In this document: positions 7,826 to 17,500 of the stretch, in pieces
How the letters are laid out: every line of letters begins with the position of its first letter
How positions within the stretch are numbered: the first letter of the stretch is position 1
Virus record (IMG/VR): IMGVR_UViG_3300025264_000073
Span: 1 to 30,162 of that record
Strand: one strand, 5' to 3'
From: a virus
DNA: 30,162 nt
Notes under the pieces: model-generated
The model's database searches: none
What the model was told of the DNA's origin: nothing
What the model saw: the letters and a program-made list of their open reading frames with translations, nothing else
Position numbers and translations under genes: made by a program

Positions 7826-8899
7826 ATGCCAACATGTAGTGAAACATATGGCCCAAACTGGGTAGGTGAATATCCTAATTGCAGGTATGAAGCCTCTACT
7901 CCTGCTGGTCAAGGACAACAACCAGAGTTTACAGGTACTGTAGGCTCTCTTGGTTTTGAAAGCCTTCTTCCTTCTTGGGATGATTATTCAAAGTATTTTG
8001 ATCCATATGATCCTACAGAAGAAGAGATGTCTACCAGGGCTGCTGGTATTGATATTGGTCAGCTTCAAAGTGCTTGGGATCTACAGTCAGGACAATTAGG
8101 GGAGGCATTAGGATTAGGTCGACAACAGCAAGGTGAAACTTGGAGATTACAAAGTGCTGAGTTAGGTGGACAATGGGCAGGACAGCAACAAGAGTTAGGT
8201 GCTGGAGCACGTAGAGGTTATCAAGATGTAACACGAATGGGAGAACAAATGTTAACTAGAGGACGTGGGTTGACGTTTGGAGAGCAAAGTCAAAGACAAG
8301 CTGAGGAAGAAGTTTCTGGAGCGTATGCAAGATCTTTTGGGTTAGGACAATCAGCATATGAACGAGCTATGGAGTCAGGTCAATCCCGTTACAGACAAGC
8401 ATTAGAAGCTGGAACAATGGGTTATGAACAAGCTATGGAGACAGGTGAGCTAGCATTACAGCAGGCCACAACGGATATTTATCAAGGTTTAGAATCTGAT
8501 GTTTTCGGGCAAAGACAAGATTGGAGAAGTGAACAACGAGCTACATTGAATACACTTCTTGGTATGGGTTTAGATTTAAGTGGTACAGGTGGTACAGGTG
8601 GTGGTGGTGATAATCAGGAAGGTTGGATAACTTGTTGTGATGGTACTTCTCAACCAATGGCAGCTTTATGTGGAGTTGGTAACCAGCCTTGGGAATGTTA
8701 TGCAAATGAAAAAGGTGGAAGTAATCCGCCAGCAGGAACCTGTACAGATCCTAATATGTCATACCAATGTGCAGATGGAACTTGTGTAGGTAGTGCATTA
8801 GAATGTATGGATACAAGTACTGGTAGTGGTTCAGGTGGCAGCTCAGGTGGAGGTTCTCCAGGATATGGTAGTGGCGGCTTTGGAGGAGAAGATGAATAA
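7826..8899 (+). CDS. Gln-rich helical virion protein with hendecad repeats and a Cys-rich C-terminal region
   Basis: 357 residues in three parts. Residues 1-75 are polar and disordered-looking, with Cys4 and Cys19. Residues about 75-230 are Gln/Gly/Glu-rich helix containing 11-residue repeats beginning at Tyr178, Tyr189, Tyr200 and Leu211. Residues about 270-330 hold eight cysteines (a C-C pair, then single cysteines in AALC, WEC, GTC, YQC, GTC, LEC) between glycine-rich linkers, and the tail is Gly/Ser-rich (GSGGSSGGGSPGYGSGGFGG). It lies between an ejection-like gene and helical virion genes. I do not recognise a family. The start at 7826 follows the previous stop by two bases and has no strong ribosome binding site. 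Confidence 0.55.
   Translation: MPTCSETYGPNWVGEYPNCRYEASTPAGQGQQPEFTGTVGSLGFESLLPSWDDYSKYFDPYDPTEEEMSTRAAGIDIGQLQSAWDLQSGQLGEALGLGRQQQGETWRLQSAELGGQWAGQQQELGAGARRGYQDVTRMGEQMLTRGRGLTFGEQSQRQAEEEVSGAYARSFGLGQSAYERAMESGQSRYRQALEAGTMGYEQAMETGELALQQATTDIYQGLESDVFGQRQDWRSEQRATLNTLLGMGLDLSGTGGTGGGGDNQEGWITCCDGTSQPMAALCGVGNQPWECYANEKGGSNPPAGTCTDPNMSYQCADGTCVGSALECMDTSTGSGSGGSSGGGSPGYGSGGFGGEDE
8357..8488 (+). repeat. 11-residue (33-base) coding repeats
   Basis: Inside the gene at 7826-8899, four consecutive units begin at residues 178, 189, 200 and 211: YERAMESGQSR, YRQALEAGTMG, YEQAMETGELA, then a weaker LQQATTDIYQG. The shared pattern is Y-x-Q/R-A-M/L-E-x-G. An 11-residue period favours a slightly right-handed coiled coil or a membrane-lying amphipathic helix. 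The DNA is less conserved than the protein, so the repeat is maintained at protein level. Confidence 0.7.
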
Positions 8900-9059
8900 A
8901 GGATTAGGAGATACGGTATCATCTACCATTAAGAAAGTTTCAGGTGGCAGGATAAAAGAATGTGGTGGCTGCAGTAAGAGACGTGATTGGCTTAATGAAA
9001 AGTTTCCATACAGACGTAGTGCTTTAGATGCAATTGATAAGATACAGGGTAAGAAGTAA
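8892..9059 (+). CDS. Small CxxC protein, 55 aa
   Basis: The start is ATG at 8892, with a strong GGAGGAG immediately upstream and an eight-base overlap (ATGAATAA) with the preceding gene. The longer open frame back to 8826 is not used because that stretch is the Gly-rich coding end of the preceding gene. The product reads MNKGLGDTVSSTIKKVSGG, then CGGC at about residues 24-27, followed by SKRRDWLNEKFPYRRS. A C-G-G-C followed by basic residues and W-L-N is a small motif I associate with phage proteins encoded near structural genes. It could bind a metal or Fe-S cofactor or form a disulphide. The function is unknown. Confidence 0.75.
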   Translation: MNKGLGDTVSSTIKKVSGGRIKECGGCSKRRDWLNEKFPYRRSALDAIDKIQGKK

Positions 9060-10396
9060 TGGCACTTTACGGTAGAAGAACTTTAGGAAGACCAGTTATA
9101 GATACTACATCTGCAGAAGCAGTTACAGGATTAGTTGGATTAATTGCACAGCTTTTTGCACAAAGTGAATCAGATAAACTTAGACTTAAAGAAAAAAAGG
9201 AAGCTCAAAGTCTTACATTACTTTCAGAACAATATCATTCAGTTTCAAGAGATTTAACAAGAGTAGAAAGTGAATTTGATGTAAGTAAAAGGCTTTATGA
9301 AACTCAAATAGGTAGGGTTAGCCCAATAGATAGAACAACAGGTTCAGATTCTGTTACTGATGATTTGTCAGTATTCTACAGAAATGAAATTGATGAAAGA
9401 CGAACAGCGATGGGCAAGATTAAGAATAAGATGGATGAAATGTATTCTGACATAGCAGATATAGGTAGAGTACAGGCTGGTTTAGCGAAAGCAGTATCTC
9501 CTGAAGAAGGAGTTCCAGGAGTATATGATATTGAAGATTTTTCTACAGAACGACTATCAAAAATATTTAATGTTGATCCAAAGTTGATAACAAGATGGAG
9601 AGAAAAACAGCCAGAGCAAATACCCTCTGCAATACAATCATTAGAAAGGCTAAGATTAGAAGCAGTATCAAAGAAGAAGGGAACAGGTGCTCTAGAAACA
9701 AAAAGAATACAAGATATACAAATGACAGATATTTCATCAAGGATATCTAATGCTCGTATGTTTCAGGATATGGATTTTATTGCAAGAAGTGAGGATTTAA
9801 ATGATGATGAGAAAGTAAAGCAAATACTTTCATTAGGAAAAGAGGAGGGTATGTCTTTAGGTCTTATTCTTGATCCTGCAAATGAGCCCAAGAAAGGTGA
9901 TTCCAGTAATGTTATAGAAAAGAAGAGGGATGCACAGTATAAAGAAGTAATGTATCTTCTTAATACTTTTTCAAGTTTCACAAAAAAAGATGCAGTTAAA
10001 GATGTGATAGGCTTGGGTAACTTTGTTAATCGCTTATCAAAAATATCAGACTCTCTTTCTTCTGGAGTTCGACCTGGATTTAAAAAATATGTGAATGATT
10101 ATTTTAATATTGATCTTGATGCAAAAGAGCATTTTATGCTTCCAGGGTTTGCTCTTGAAGCAGGTCAAGCAGTAGAAAAACCTTTTGATGCTAGAGAAAT
10201 GGATCGAATGACTGCTGAAGATTTAGTTTTATCTGATTTTAAGCTTAGTGGTCTTTCTAAATTTGATTATATGGATATGGTTGATAAAGATGATGAAACA
10301 CGAGATAAAATATTTTCACTGTATAGGAGATTCCATCCTAATATAAATGATGTAGATATTAAACGTAGAATAAGAGAAGTATATAATTTATTATAA
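9059..10396 (+). CDS. Helical internal virion-like protein, 445 aa
   Basis: The ATG overlaps the preceding stop (TAATG). The protein is almost entirely predicted helix, rich in Lys, Glu, Asp, Ser and Arg. A short hydrophobic segment at about residues 20-35 (AVTGLVGLIAQLFAQ) is followed by a long coiled coil (LRLKEKKEAQSLTLLSEQYH) and further helices. I recognise no enzymatic motif. It resembles podovirus internal or ejection proteins in composition and lies in the same run, just upstream of the giant polymerase-like protein. The role is inference. Confidence 0.5.
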   Translation: MALYGRRTLGRPVIDTTSAEAVTGLVGLIAQLFAQSESDKLRLKEKKEAQSLTLLSEQYHSVSRDLTRVESEFDVSKRLYETQIGRVSPIDRTTGSDSVTDDLSVFYRNEIDERRTAMGKIKNKMDEMYSDIADIGRVQAGLAKAVSPEEGVPGVYDIEDFSTERLSKIFNVDPKLITRWREKQPEQIPSAIQSLERLRLEAVSKKKGTGALETKRIQDIQMTDISSRISNARMFQDMDFIARSEDLNDDEKVKQILSLGKEEGMSLGLILDPANEPKKGDSSNVIEKKRDAQYKEVMYLLNTFSSFTKKDAVKDVIGLGNFVNRLSKISDSLSSGVRPGFKKYVNDYFNIDLDAKEHFMLPGFALEAGQAVEKPFDAREMDRMTAEDLVLSDFKLSGLSKFDYMDMVDKDDETRDKIFSLYRRFHPNINDVDIKRRIREVYNLL

Positions 10397-10411
10397 CATA
10401 GGGAGTATATA

Positions 10412-11500
10412 ATGGCAGACACTACAGCAGTAGACACTACATGGAGTGAAGATTGGTTTAGCGATATTGGTGGTAAACAAGAAATACTTGATTCATTAAA
10501 TCAAGTAGGAGCTGATACTAGTAATATAGATGCAATTAGTTCTTTGAATGCAATTGAACATCTACAACCAGATTTTGGATTTGGAGGTAATCCTTGGGAG
10601 ATTGCATTAACTGGTGGTCAAGAAGATATTGAAGAGGGTGGGGGTATTATGCCTGAAGTAAGTCAGGAAACTGTTGATAAAATAATACCTGCTATTGCTA
10701 TTGGTGCTGGGGAAGTTTTAACTAGAGCAGGAGATTTTACATTGCCTGCTGGAGCAAAAGCAAAAACAAGAACTCTTGGAGTAAAGGGAACTGCATTTAC
10801 TCTTGCAATAAGAGCAAATGAAATTGGTAAAGATTTTGCTAGAGAGTTTCTTGGAATGGAGAAAGGATCTATTGGAGAAGCTACAGTTGGTGGCGTAGCA
10901 ACTTATAAGACATGGAAAGGCATTCCTGAATTAGTTAAGAATATTGGTAGCAATGTTAAAATTGGAATGGCAACAGAAGTAGTTGATGATGTTGTTACAC
11001 AAGCCAGTAAAAGTGCTTTTAATGAAGTTTTAAAGATGGGATCTGAAATTGGAGCATCAAAGAAAAATACATTAATTGTAGCTAATAATGCAGGGAACAG
11101 AGCAGCAGAAGAAATGATAAAACAAACTTCAGATGTTATGAAGGAGCGTATGGGAAAGACAGCTTCTAAAGGATGGGATGATGTTACTAAACGACTTATG
11201 AATCCTCGTGTATCTGCAAGGGTGGGAAGATATTTGGGAGCTGTAGCTCCTAAGTTAGCAGCTAAGTTAGCTATAAGTTCAACAGCAATTGTAGTTCCAG
11301 AAGGCATATCAACAGTATTAGGATTAGCAGGAATGGCATGGACTGCTTATGATATATTTAATCTTTCTAAACAAATGCCTGCACTACATGCTTTAATATG
11401 GGAGGGTACTCCAGAAGAGTCAGTGGAAGATGCAGTTATGAATGAGATGACAGCAGAAGACTCTCTTTTTGCTCCTGGTGAGCAGAGGGCAATACCATAG
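10412..11500 (+). CDS. Internal virion-like protein with amphipathic/hydrophobic helices, 362 aa
   Basis: ATG start with GGGAG seven bases upstream. An acidic N-terminus (Asp/Thr/Trp-rich, with DTTWSEDWFSDIGG) is followed by alternating hydrophobic and charged helices. Examples are IIPAIAIGAGEVLTRAG near residue 90, and a late hydrophobic segment at about residues 285-320 (LAISSTAIVVPEGISTVLGL, then AWTAYDIFNLS). It is directly adjacent to the giant gene: TAG is followed at once by ATG. Ala/Gly-rich helices that can enter membranes suit an ejection-channel component. No catalytic motif is visible. Confidence 0.5.
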   Translation: MADTTAVDTTWSEDWFSDIGGKQEILDSLNQVGADTSNIDAISSLNAIEHLQPDFGFGGNPWEIALTGGQEDIEEGGGIMPEVSQETVDKIIPAIAIGAGEVLTRAGDFTLPAGAKAKTRTLGVKGTAFTLAIRANEIGKDFAREFLGMEKGSIGEATVGGVATYKTWKGIPELVKNIGSNVKIGMATEVVDDVVTQASKSAFNEVLKMGSEIGASKKNTLIVANNAGNRAAEEMIKQTSDVMKERMGKTASKGWDDVTKRLMNPRVSARVGRYLGAVAPKLAAKLAISSTAIVVPEGISTVLGLAGMAWTAYDIFNLSKQMPALHALIWEGTPEESVEDAVMNEMTAEDSLFAPGEQRAIP

Positions 11501-14500
11501 ATGCCTAATGGAATATCCATTGAAGACTACCTAAAGTATTTAGACCAACAAAGTGCTACAAATTTAGGTCAAGTCGATGATCAGGCTCCCGTAGGTCAGC
11601 AAGTAAGTGTTCCTGGTGGTGATTGGGCTACTGAATATAGAAGTCTGGTTGGTGCTGATGTAGTAGATGAAGTAACTAGTGAAAATGCGGCTCTTGACTT
11701 TTTAGGTTCTTTAGTTTGGGGGGGAGCAAAGGGATTAACGTGGGGGGCTACTGAGTTTGCTGTTAAGTCTAAGTCTTGGGAACAGATGAACGATTGGGAA
11801 AAGGCTGGTTGGGTTACTGGTGAAGGTCTTTCCTTATTTACTCCTATTGTAGGCCCATTTGCTTTGATAGGTAAAGGTGGTCAGATGGCTACCAGGACTT
11901 TAAGAGGGAATAACTTTATAAGAAAGGCTGCTTCTGAGTTAGTTAAAAAAGAAGGTCTTCTTGCTAATGAGATTGTAAGTAATGCTGCAGAAAGAGGAGT
12001 TATACCTGAGTTAGTAGCCAGAGATCTAAAAAAGCAGTTCAGTAAACAACTTCCTAAATCATTAAAAGATAAATATTCAGTTAGTAAGTTGAGAAATCTT
12101 ACTGCTGATGCAAGGACAGCAGAAACCGCAAGTATAGGACTTAAAGCACAAAGTGAAGGTATAATAGGTAAGATACTTACAGATTCAGGAATGGATGTAA
12201 GTGCAGGAATGTCAAGGGAGTTAGCTGAAGGATTTGTAAGTGAGTTAGGTAAAGGTAGATATGTTAATGATATAGGTGAGTGGGTAACTAGAGGTTTTGG
12301 TGGTAGAAATCCAGGTAGAATATCTCAGTATCTTGGAATGGCATCGCAGGACTTTCTTTATCTAGGACTTCATGCTTTAGGAGTTGAAAAGATAGATTCA
12401 ATGGCACATGAAAGATCTGCCGATTATTCTGAGATACCGCATCATGTTGGTGTTATGTCATTAGGCTTTCCACTTATAAGAGGTATAGGAAAAGGTGGTC
12501 GTGAGTCTCTTAAACGTGGGATTAGTGCTTATTTTCAAAGGTATAGAAGAATAAACTATGATAAGATAAGTAAGATGACTAATGGAGATCCTTTGGCGAG
12601 AGAGCTTCTTAGGAGTAATGTAAACGGAGCAAACCTTAATATAATTAATTCTTCAAAACATGGTGAAGAATTCTATAAGATAGGTAAAGAAACTTATAAG
12701 GGTAAGCAGGATATATTAAGTAAGATAGATACTATGCCATTAGATCATACTGTAGGCTTGTTAAATCGAATGAGAAAAAGAACTTCACAGGAATATGTAG
12801 ATAGATTTAGGCGTAATTATTTTGGTGATCTTGTACAATCTATACCTCGTATGGGAACTGGTATTCTTTTTATGAATTATGGAGCATTTGCAACTGGTCA
12901 ATTTGATGGAATGAGTGAGCAGGAATTAGCCTCTCACTTATTCATGGGAGCATTGATGACTAAAAGTAAAGGTGCTTGGGATCATGCTGGTAGAAGAGGG
13001 TATATACATGATCAGTATGGAGATATAACGCAAGCTTTAAATTTTCTTCAGGTAGATCATACAAAAATGCTTCAAACTATTAATGTTATGAAGCAGAAAG
13101 ATCTGATAGGTGTAGCTGGAGCTGTATATGGAAGTAATCCTATTGCTGAAAATATTCTAAATACTTTTGACAGTGTTCTTGAAGGGGACAAGATAGCTTG
13201 GAGAAATAATGGAGAATTTGTTTCTCATGACAAGTATTCAAAAGTAAAGCAGTTATTAGCTGCATACAATGCTATAAAGAAGTCTAAAGATATGAATTAT
13301 GATCTTATAAGTATAGATCAAATGAACCCTAAAGCTTTGGATATGATTAAAAATGATTTAGGATCTTTAAAAATTGGTGAGAAGACAGTTGATCAAATGC
13401 ATTTAAGTGATATAACTGAAATGTTATCATTTGAAACAGAGTCACAAATAAGAGCTGACTATTATAATGTCCTTGATCTCTTGAGGGAAAGATTAGGAAT
13501 GCCGTTTAGTACTGTTGCTCGTGTCGAAGGTCAGCCATTGTCTGGTAAGGCATATGAAATAACTGGGCCTGAAGGAGTCAATCTTCCAAACATAATGGAG
13601 TGGAATAATTTATTAAAAAGACATTCATCTGTGTTAAATATTGATGTTATAAGCGGAACAAATGTAGACATGAAAGCTCAAAGGCTTGCTAGGGATATGG
13701 GAATGTCAGTAAAGGATTTTGATAATGCTTTAGGAGATATAACACATCGACATATGGTTGAAATAGGTAATAAGCATTTAAATCATAATCTATATTTAAA
13801 GTTTGATGAGAATATTTTTCTAACTGGATTAAGTGAGATTAAAGCAAATCAAGCAAAGTCTGATTTATATAGGGTAGTTACTGGTGTAGATACTGATAAA
13901 GCTAATGTTAAAACATTAAGAGAAGATTTTCTTAATGTGTTTGGACGTGAGGGAAGACTTCATGAAGAAATATATAGAAATGAAATTGAAGGTAAGGTTG
14001 GAGACCAGATAAGTGAAAAAGATGCAGAGAATCTTGCATATATAAAGCCATTGTATGATCTAATGAGGAACTTGTCTGGTCTAAGTAAATCAGAAATTCC
14101 AAAGACAGGTATAAAATCAGGTGATGTACAGGAGGTGACCGATAAAGCAAGAGAAATGATTGCTAGATTGCCTAATGATTGGAAGCTGGATTTATATGGT
14201 GAGGGATTTAAAGCATTTCAGGAAAGAATATTTAGTCAGGGAAATCCTTTGTCTTTTGTTGCATTTCGTAGAGCTGTAGATGATAAGCTTATTGAAACAA
14301 GGTTCCAAAATGGAGTTCAGAAGATTTTATTTCCTACTGATAATGCTATTGATAACAAATTTGCTGGTGACAGAGAAACAGCATCAAGAGTAAAGGAAGC
14401 TGTTAAAGGGGTTAAGAATCTATTTACTCCTCAACTAATAGCACCAACTGATTTTGTAAATACAGAAGCTGATATGCTTAAATGGATAAGCATTCATAAT

Positions 14501-17500
14501 GAAATAGGTCATAGTAAAGTAAAAGATTTTGTAGATACTATGCCTCAAATACTTGAGGGACTTGGAAAAGATAGTTTGGTACTTACTCAAATTAGAACGG
14601 TAAAAGATTTAGTTAGTGAAATTAGAGATGAAATAACTAGTCCTAAAAAAGTAGTTGATACTGAAAAAATAGAAACAGCACTTGCAGAAACAGAGCTTAT
14701 ACATAAGGCTCTTATAGCTGAAGGAAAAATAGATAATGTTACCAGCACAAAAATGGAAGGTCTTATTACTGCTTTAAAGACTGGATATGATGAAATGAAA
14801 TTAGGTGGTGTGCCGCCTCCGACTCTTAGTGAAGCTAATTATGGTAAGATACTTAAATCAATTGATGAAATGATTTTACATGAGATGGAAGCAGATCATG
14901 TAAGTAAGACAGAGCTTTCAAGACTGTTGATACAGATAGAGAATCATATTACAGGTAGAGATCCTAATTTACCTTATGGAGATGGTAAGATTCTTCTTGA
15001 AAACTTAACTAGTAGATTTCAAACACTTATGGGGAAGAAAGTATCAGAGGAAATTCCCTTACAAGATTTAATTAATGAGTTTAATACTACAGGTAATTGG
15101 AGAGATGCTAGAACAGCTTTGGATGCTGTTGTAAAAATGCGTCAATCTTATAATCCTCATCATGAATCATATAATAGAAGTGCGGAACGTATATTAAATG
15201 AACTTCAAGGAGAGAAGCTGAGACATGAAAGACCTGTAAACTTTCAGGAATTACTTACTAAGTATCCTTCTTTACAGGATCCGCTTGATCCAAATGCTAT
15301 AAGAAATAAGTTTGTCACAGATATTACAAATGCATTTGATCCTGCTATGCCTGGTGAACCAAAAGATGTACTTGAAAACTATATATATCGTGACATAAAG
15401 AAGAAGTTTACTGATTCACATGAGCAGTTGGCAGAGATAGAAAAGTTTAATGATACAGAGATGCAGCCTTTGCTCCAAAATATATTTGGTAAAGCTCAAA
15501 GAAAAGTTTTATCACTAGATCATGATAAACTAAAGTATGATGATAAGCCTATGCGTCATTCACTATCAACTATGGTTCTTGATAGAGTAAATACATCTAA
15601 TCCTGAGTTTAAATATGATTATATACTCTTAGAAGGTACGCTAAAGCTTCGTGATCGCACTATCAATATGGATGATTCATTCGATATTGGTGGTGATTGG
15701 ATGACTATGCAGAATATCATTGATAAAGGTATTCCTGTTGATATGTCTAAGATGAGAGACGTATATGAAAATTTAAGAAGTATAAATTTTGAGATGCAGA
15801 TTGATAATCTTACTGATATTGCACCTACAGAGAATAGTAGTAAAGTTTATATGCGTTTGAGTCCTAAGATGCGTATCATTTTTCCAAAGACAAAGGAGAA
15901 TATTGATCTTCTAAATAGGGATTTTGATACAGTATATAGCCAGAAGGAGGCTGAGTACAGTGTAGGAGCAGGTAACAGAAAGCGTTTAAATGCCCTTAGA
16001 AAGGGGTTTAAGCATTTATTCGATACAACTGAGCAAGAGAATGACATCTTAAGGTTAAAGATGCTTTTTGTCCATTATAATAGGACTATGGGGCCAGAGT
16101 TCGATAAGATGATGAACTCAATAGAAAAAGGTAGGGGTAAAATAGAATTCAATAGCTTTAAAAGAGGTCGTCAGGCTGATGGAGGTACCTCAACTATTTT
16201 AACTAGGGAAGCATTGGAATGGTCTACTAGATGGAATGCGGACATTAGTGTTAGAGCTAAGGATAGACAGTTATTAGATGAAGGTGCTAATATAGCATTA
16301 ATAAATGACGAACCTGTAAATGTAGGAGATCCACATTTCTTTAGTAACAAAAGTGTTGTACAAAAACAACTTACTGATAAAGTAAATAATATAATTACTG
16401 GTGCTGGAGGGATGGAGACACAGCAATCAAAAATAATAAATAATCATCTTCAGCGTATAGGTAAAGATGAATTTACAAGCTTAAATTCATTCTTTTTAGA
16501 TGGAGGTAAGTTTGCAGGGACTGCTTTTGCTAAGTCAATAAGATCTAAAAAGGGTGGTGGTCAATGGAATGGTATGAAGACTATCATCATGACTAATGAT
16601 ATGCTTGGTAAGGGCTTTACTGTTTATAATCCAGAGATAGCATATGTACTTGATGGTCTTGGGGTTGATCTTATGGTTGGAAATACTGTAGCCAAGACAT
16701 TGAATACAAAAATAGTTAAACCTTTTACAATAGATCCTGCTAAAAGTTTAGAGCGAGGTTGGGAAGTCGATCTTATAGGTATGACAGATGCCAACTTTAT
16801 GAGAATACCGTATGATAAGTTTAGTTTATCATGGACTACGCATTCTGATCCTGGTGTTAATTATTCTTCTTCTATGTTTGACTTTCAAAGCGTTAGACAT
16901 TTAGAACAAGCAAAGAAATTATATAATATAGACCAGCTTATTTCTAAAATGGGAAGAGGGGTTAATAATAATAGGGATTTTGCTAATGGTGATTTGCTAA
17001 GAGCTTTATATAAGATTAGACAAGAAGAATCAGGACAACAGTTAACAGCTGATAGTTATTCTTTAACTGAAGCTCTTGTTGATTATGGTGCCAGAGAGTC
17101 TAATCCTCTTGTGCAGCGTTCTCTTGTAAGACTATTGCAAAGTGATTTTTATAATATTCTTACAAAAAGAGGGACTCCTCATGGTGAAGAAGGAATTTTT
17201 TCTCCTGATGTAAATAATGTTCTTACTAATCCTGTGTATGCTCAGATTGAGGGCTTGCCTAAAGGACAGTCTAATGATCCCGTTGCATTGAATAGCATTT
17301 ATCAGTATGGCGGTGGGTCTATAACTAGTTCTATGGCTAATCAGTTAATTGGCAGGAGTACAGCAGGTAAAGCTGATATTCAGGATATACCTTTTATAGC
17401 TAGAGATAAGAAAACTGGTTTAGATATAGTTTTTTCTTTTACTGATAAAGGTAAGTTTGAAAATCACAGTCCTCTTCTTGAAGCTCAAAAACAAGCTAAA

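Noticed and set aside
7502-7921. 139-codon open frame on the minus strand
   Set aside because: It lies opposite two well-supported late genes, has no ribosome site, and its Pro/Ser-rich product mirrors Gly-rich coding on the other strand.
8580-8610. GGTACAGGTGGT-type tandem repeat as a regulatory repeat
   Set aside because: It is in frame and encodes a Gly/Thr linker; ordinary low-complexity coding.
8826-8891. Longer start of the CxxC protein
   Set aside because: The extra 22 residues are an alternative frame of the Gly/Ser-rich tail of the preceding gene, while ATG at 8892 has a strong GGAGGAG.
10903-11307. 134-codon minus-strand frame
   Set aside because: Fully antisense to the 362-aa gene; no start signal and no recognisable domain.
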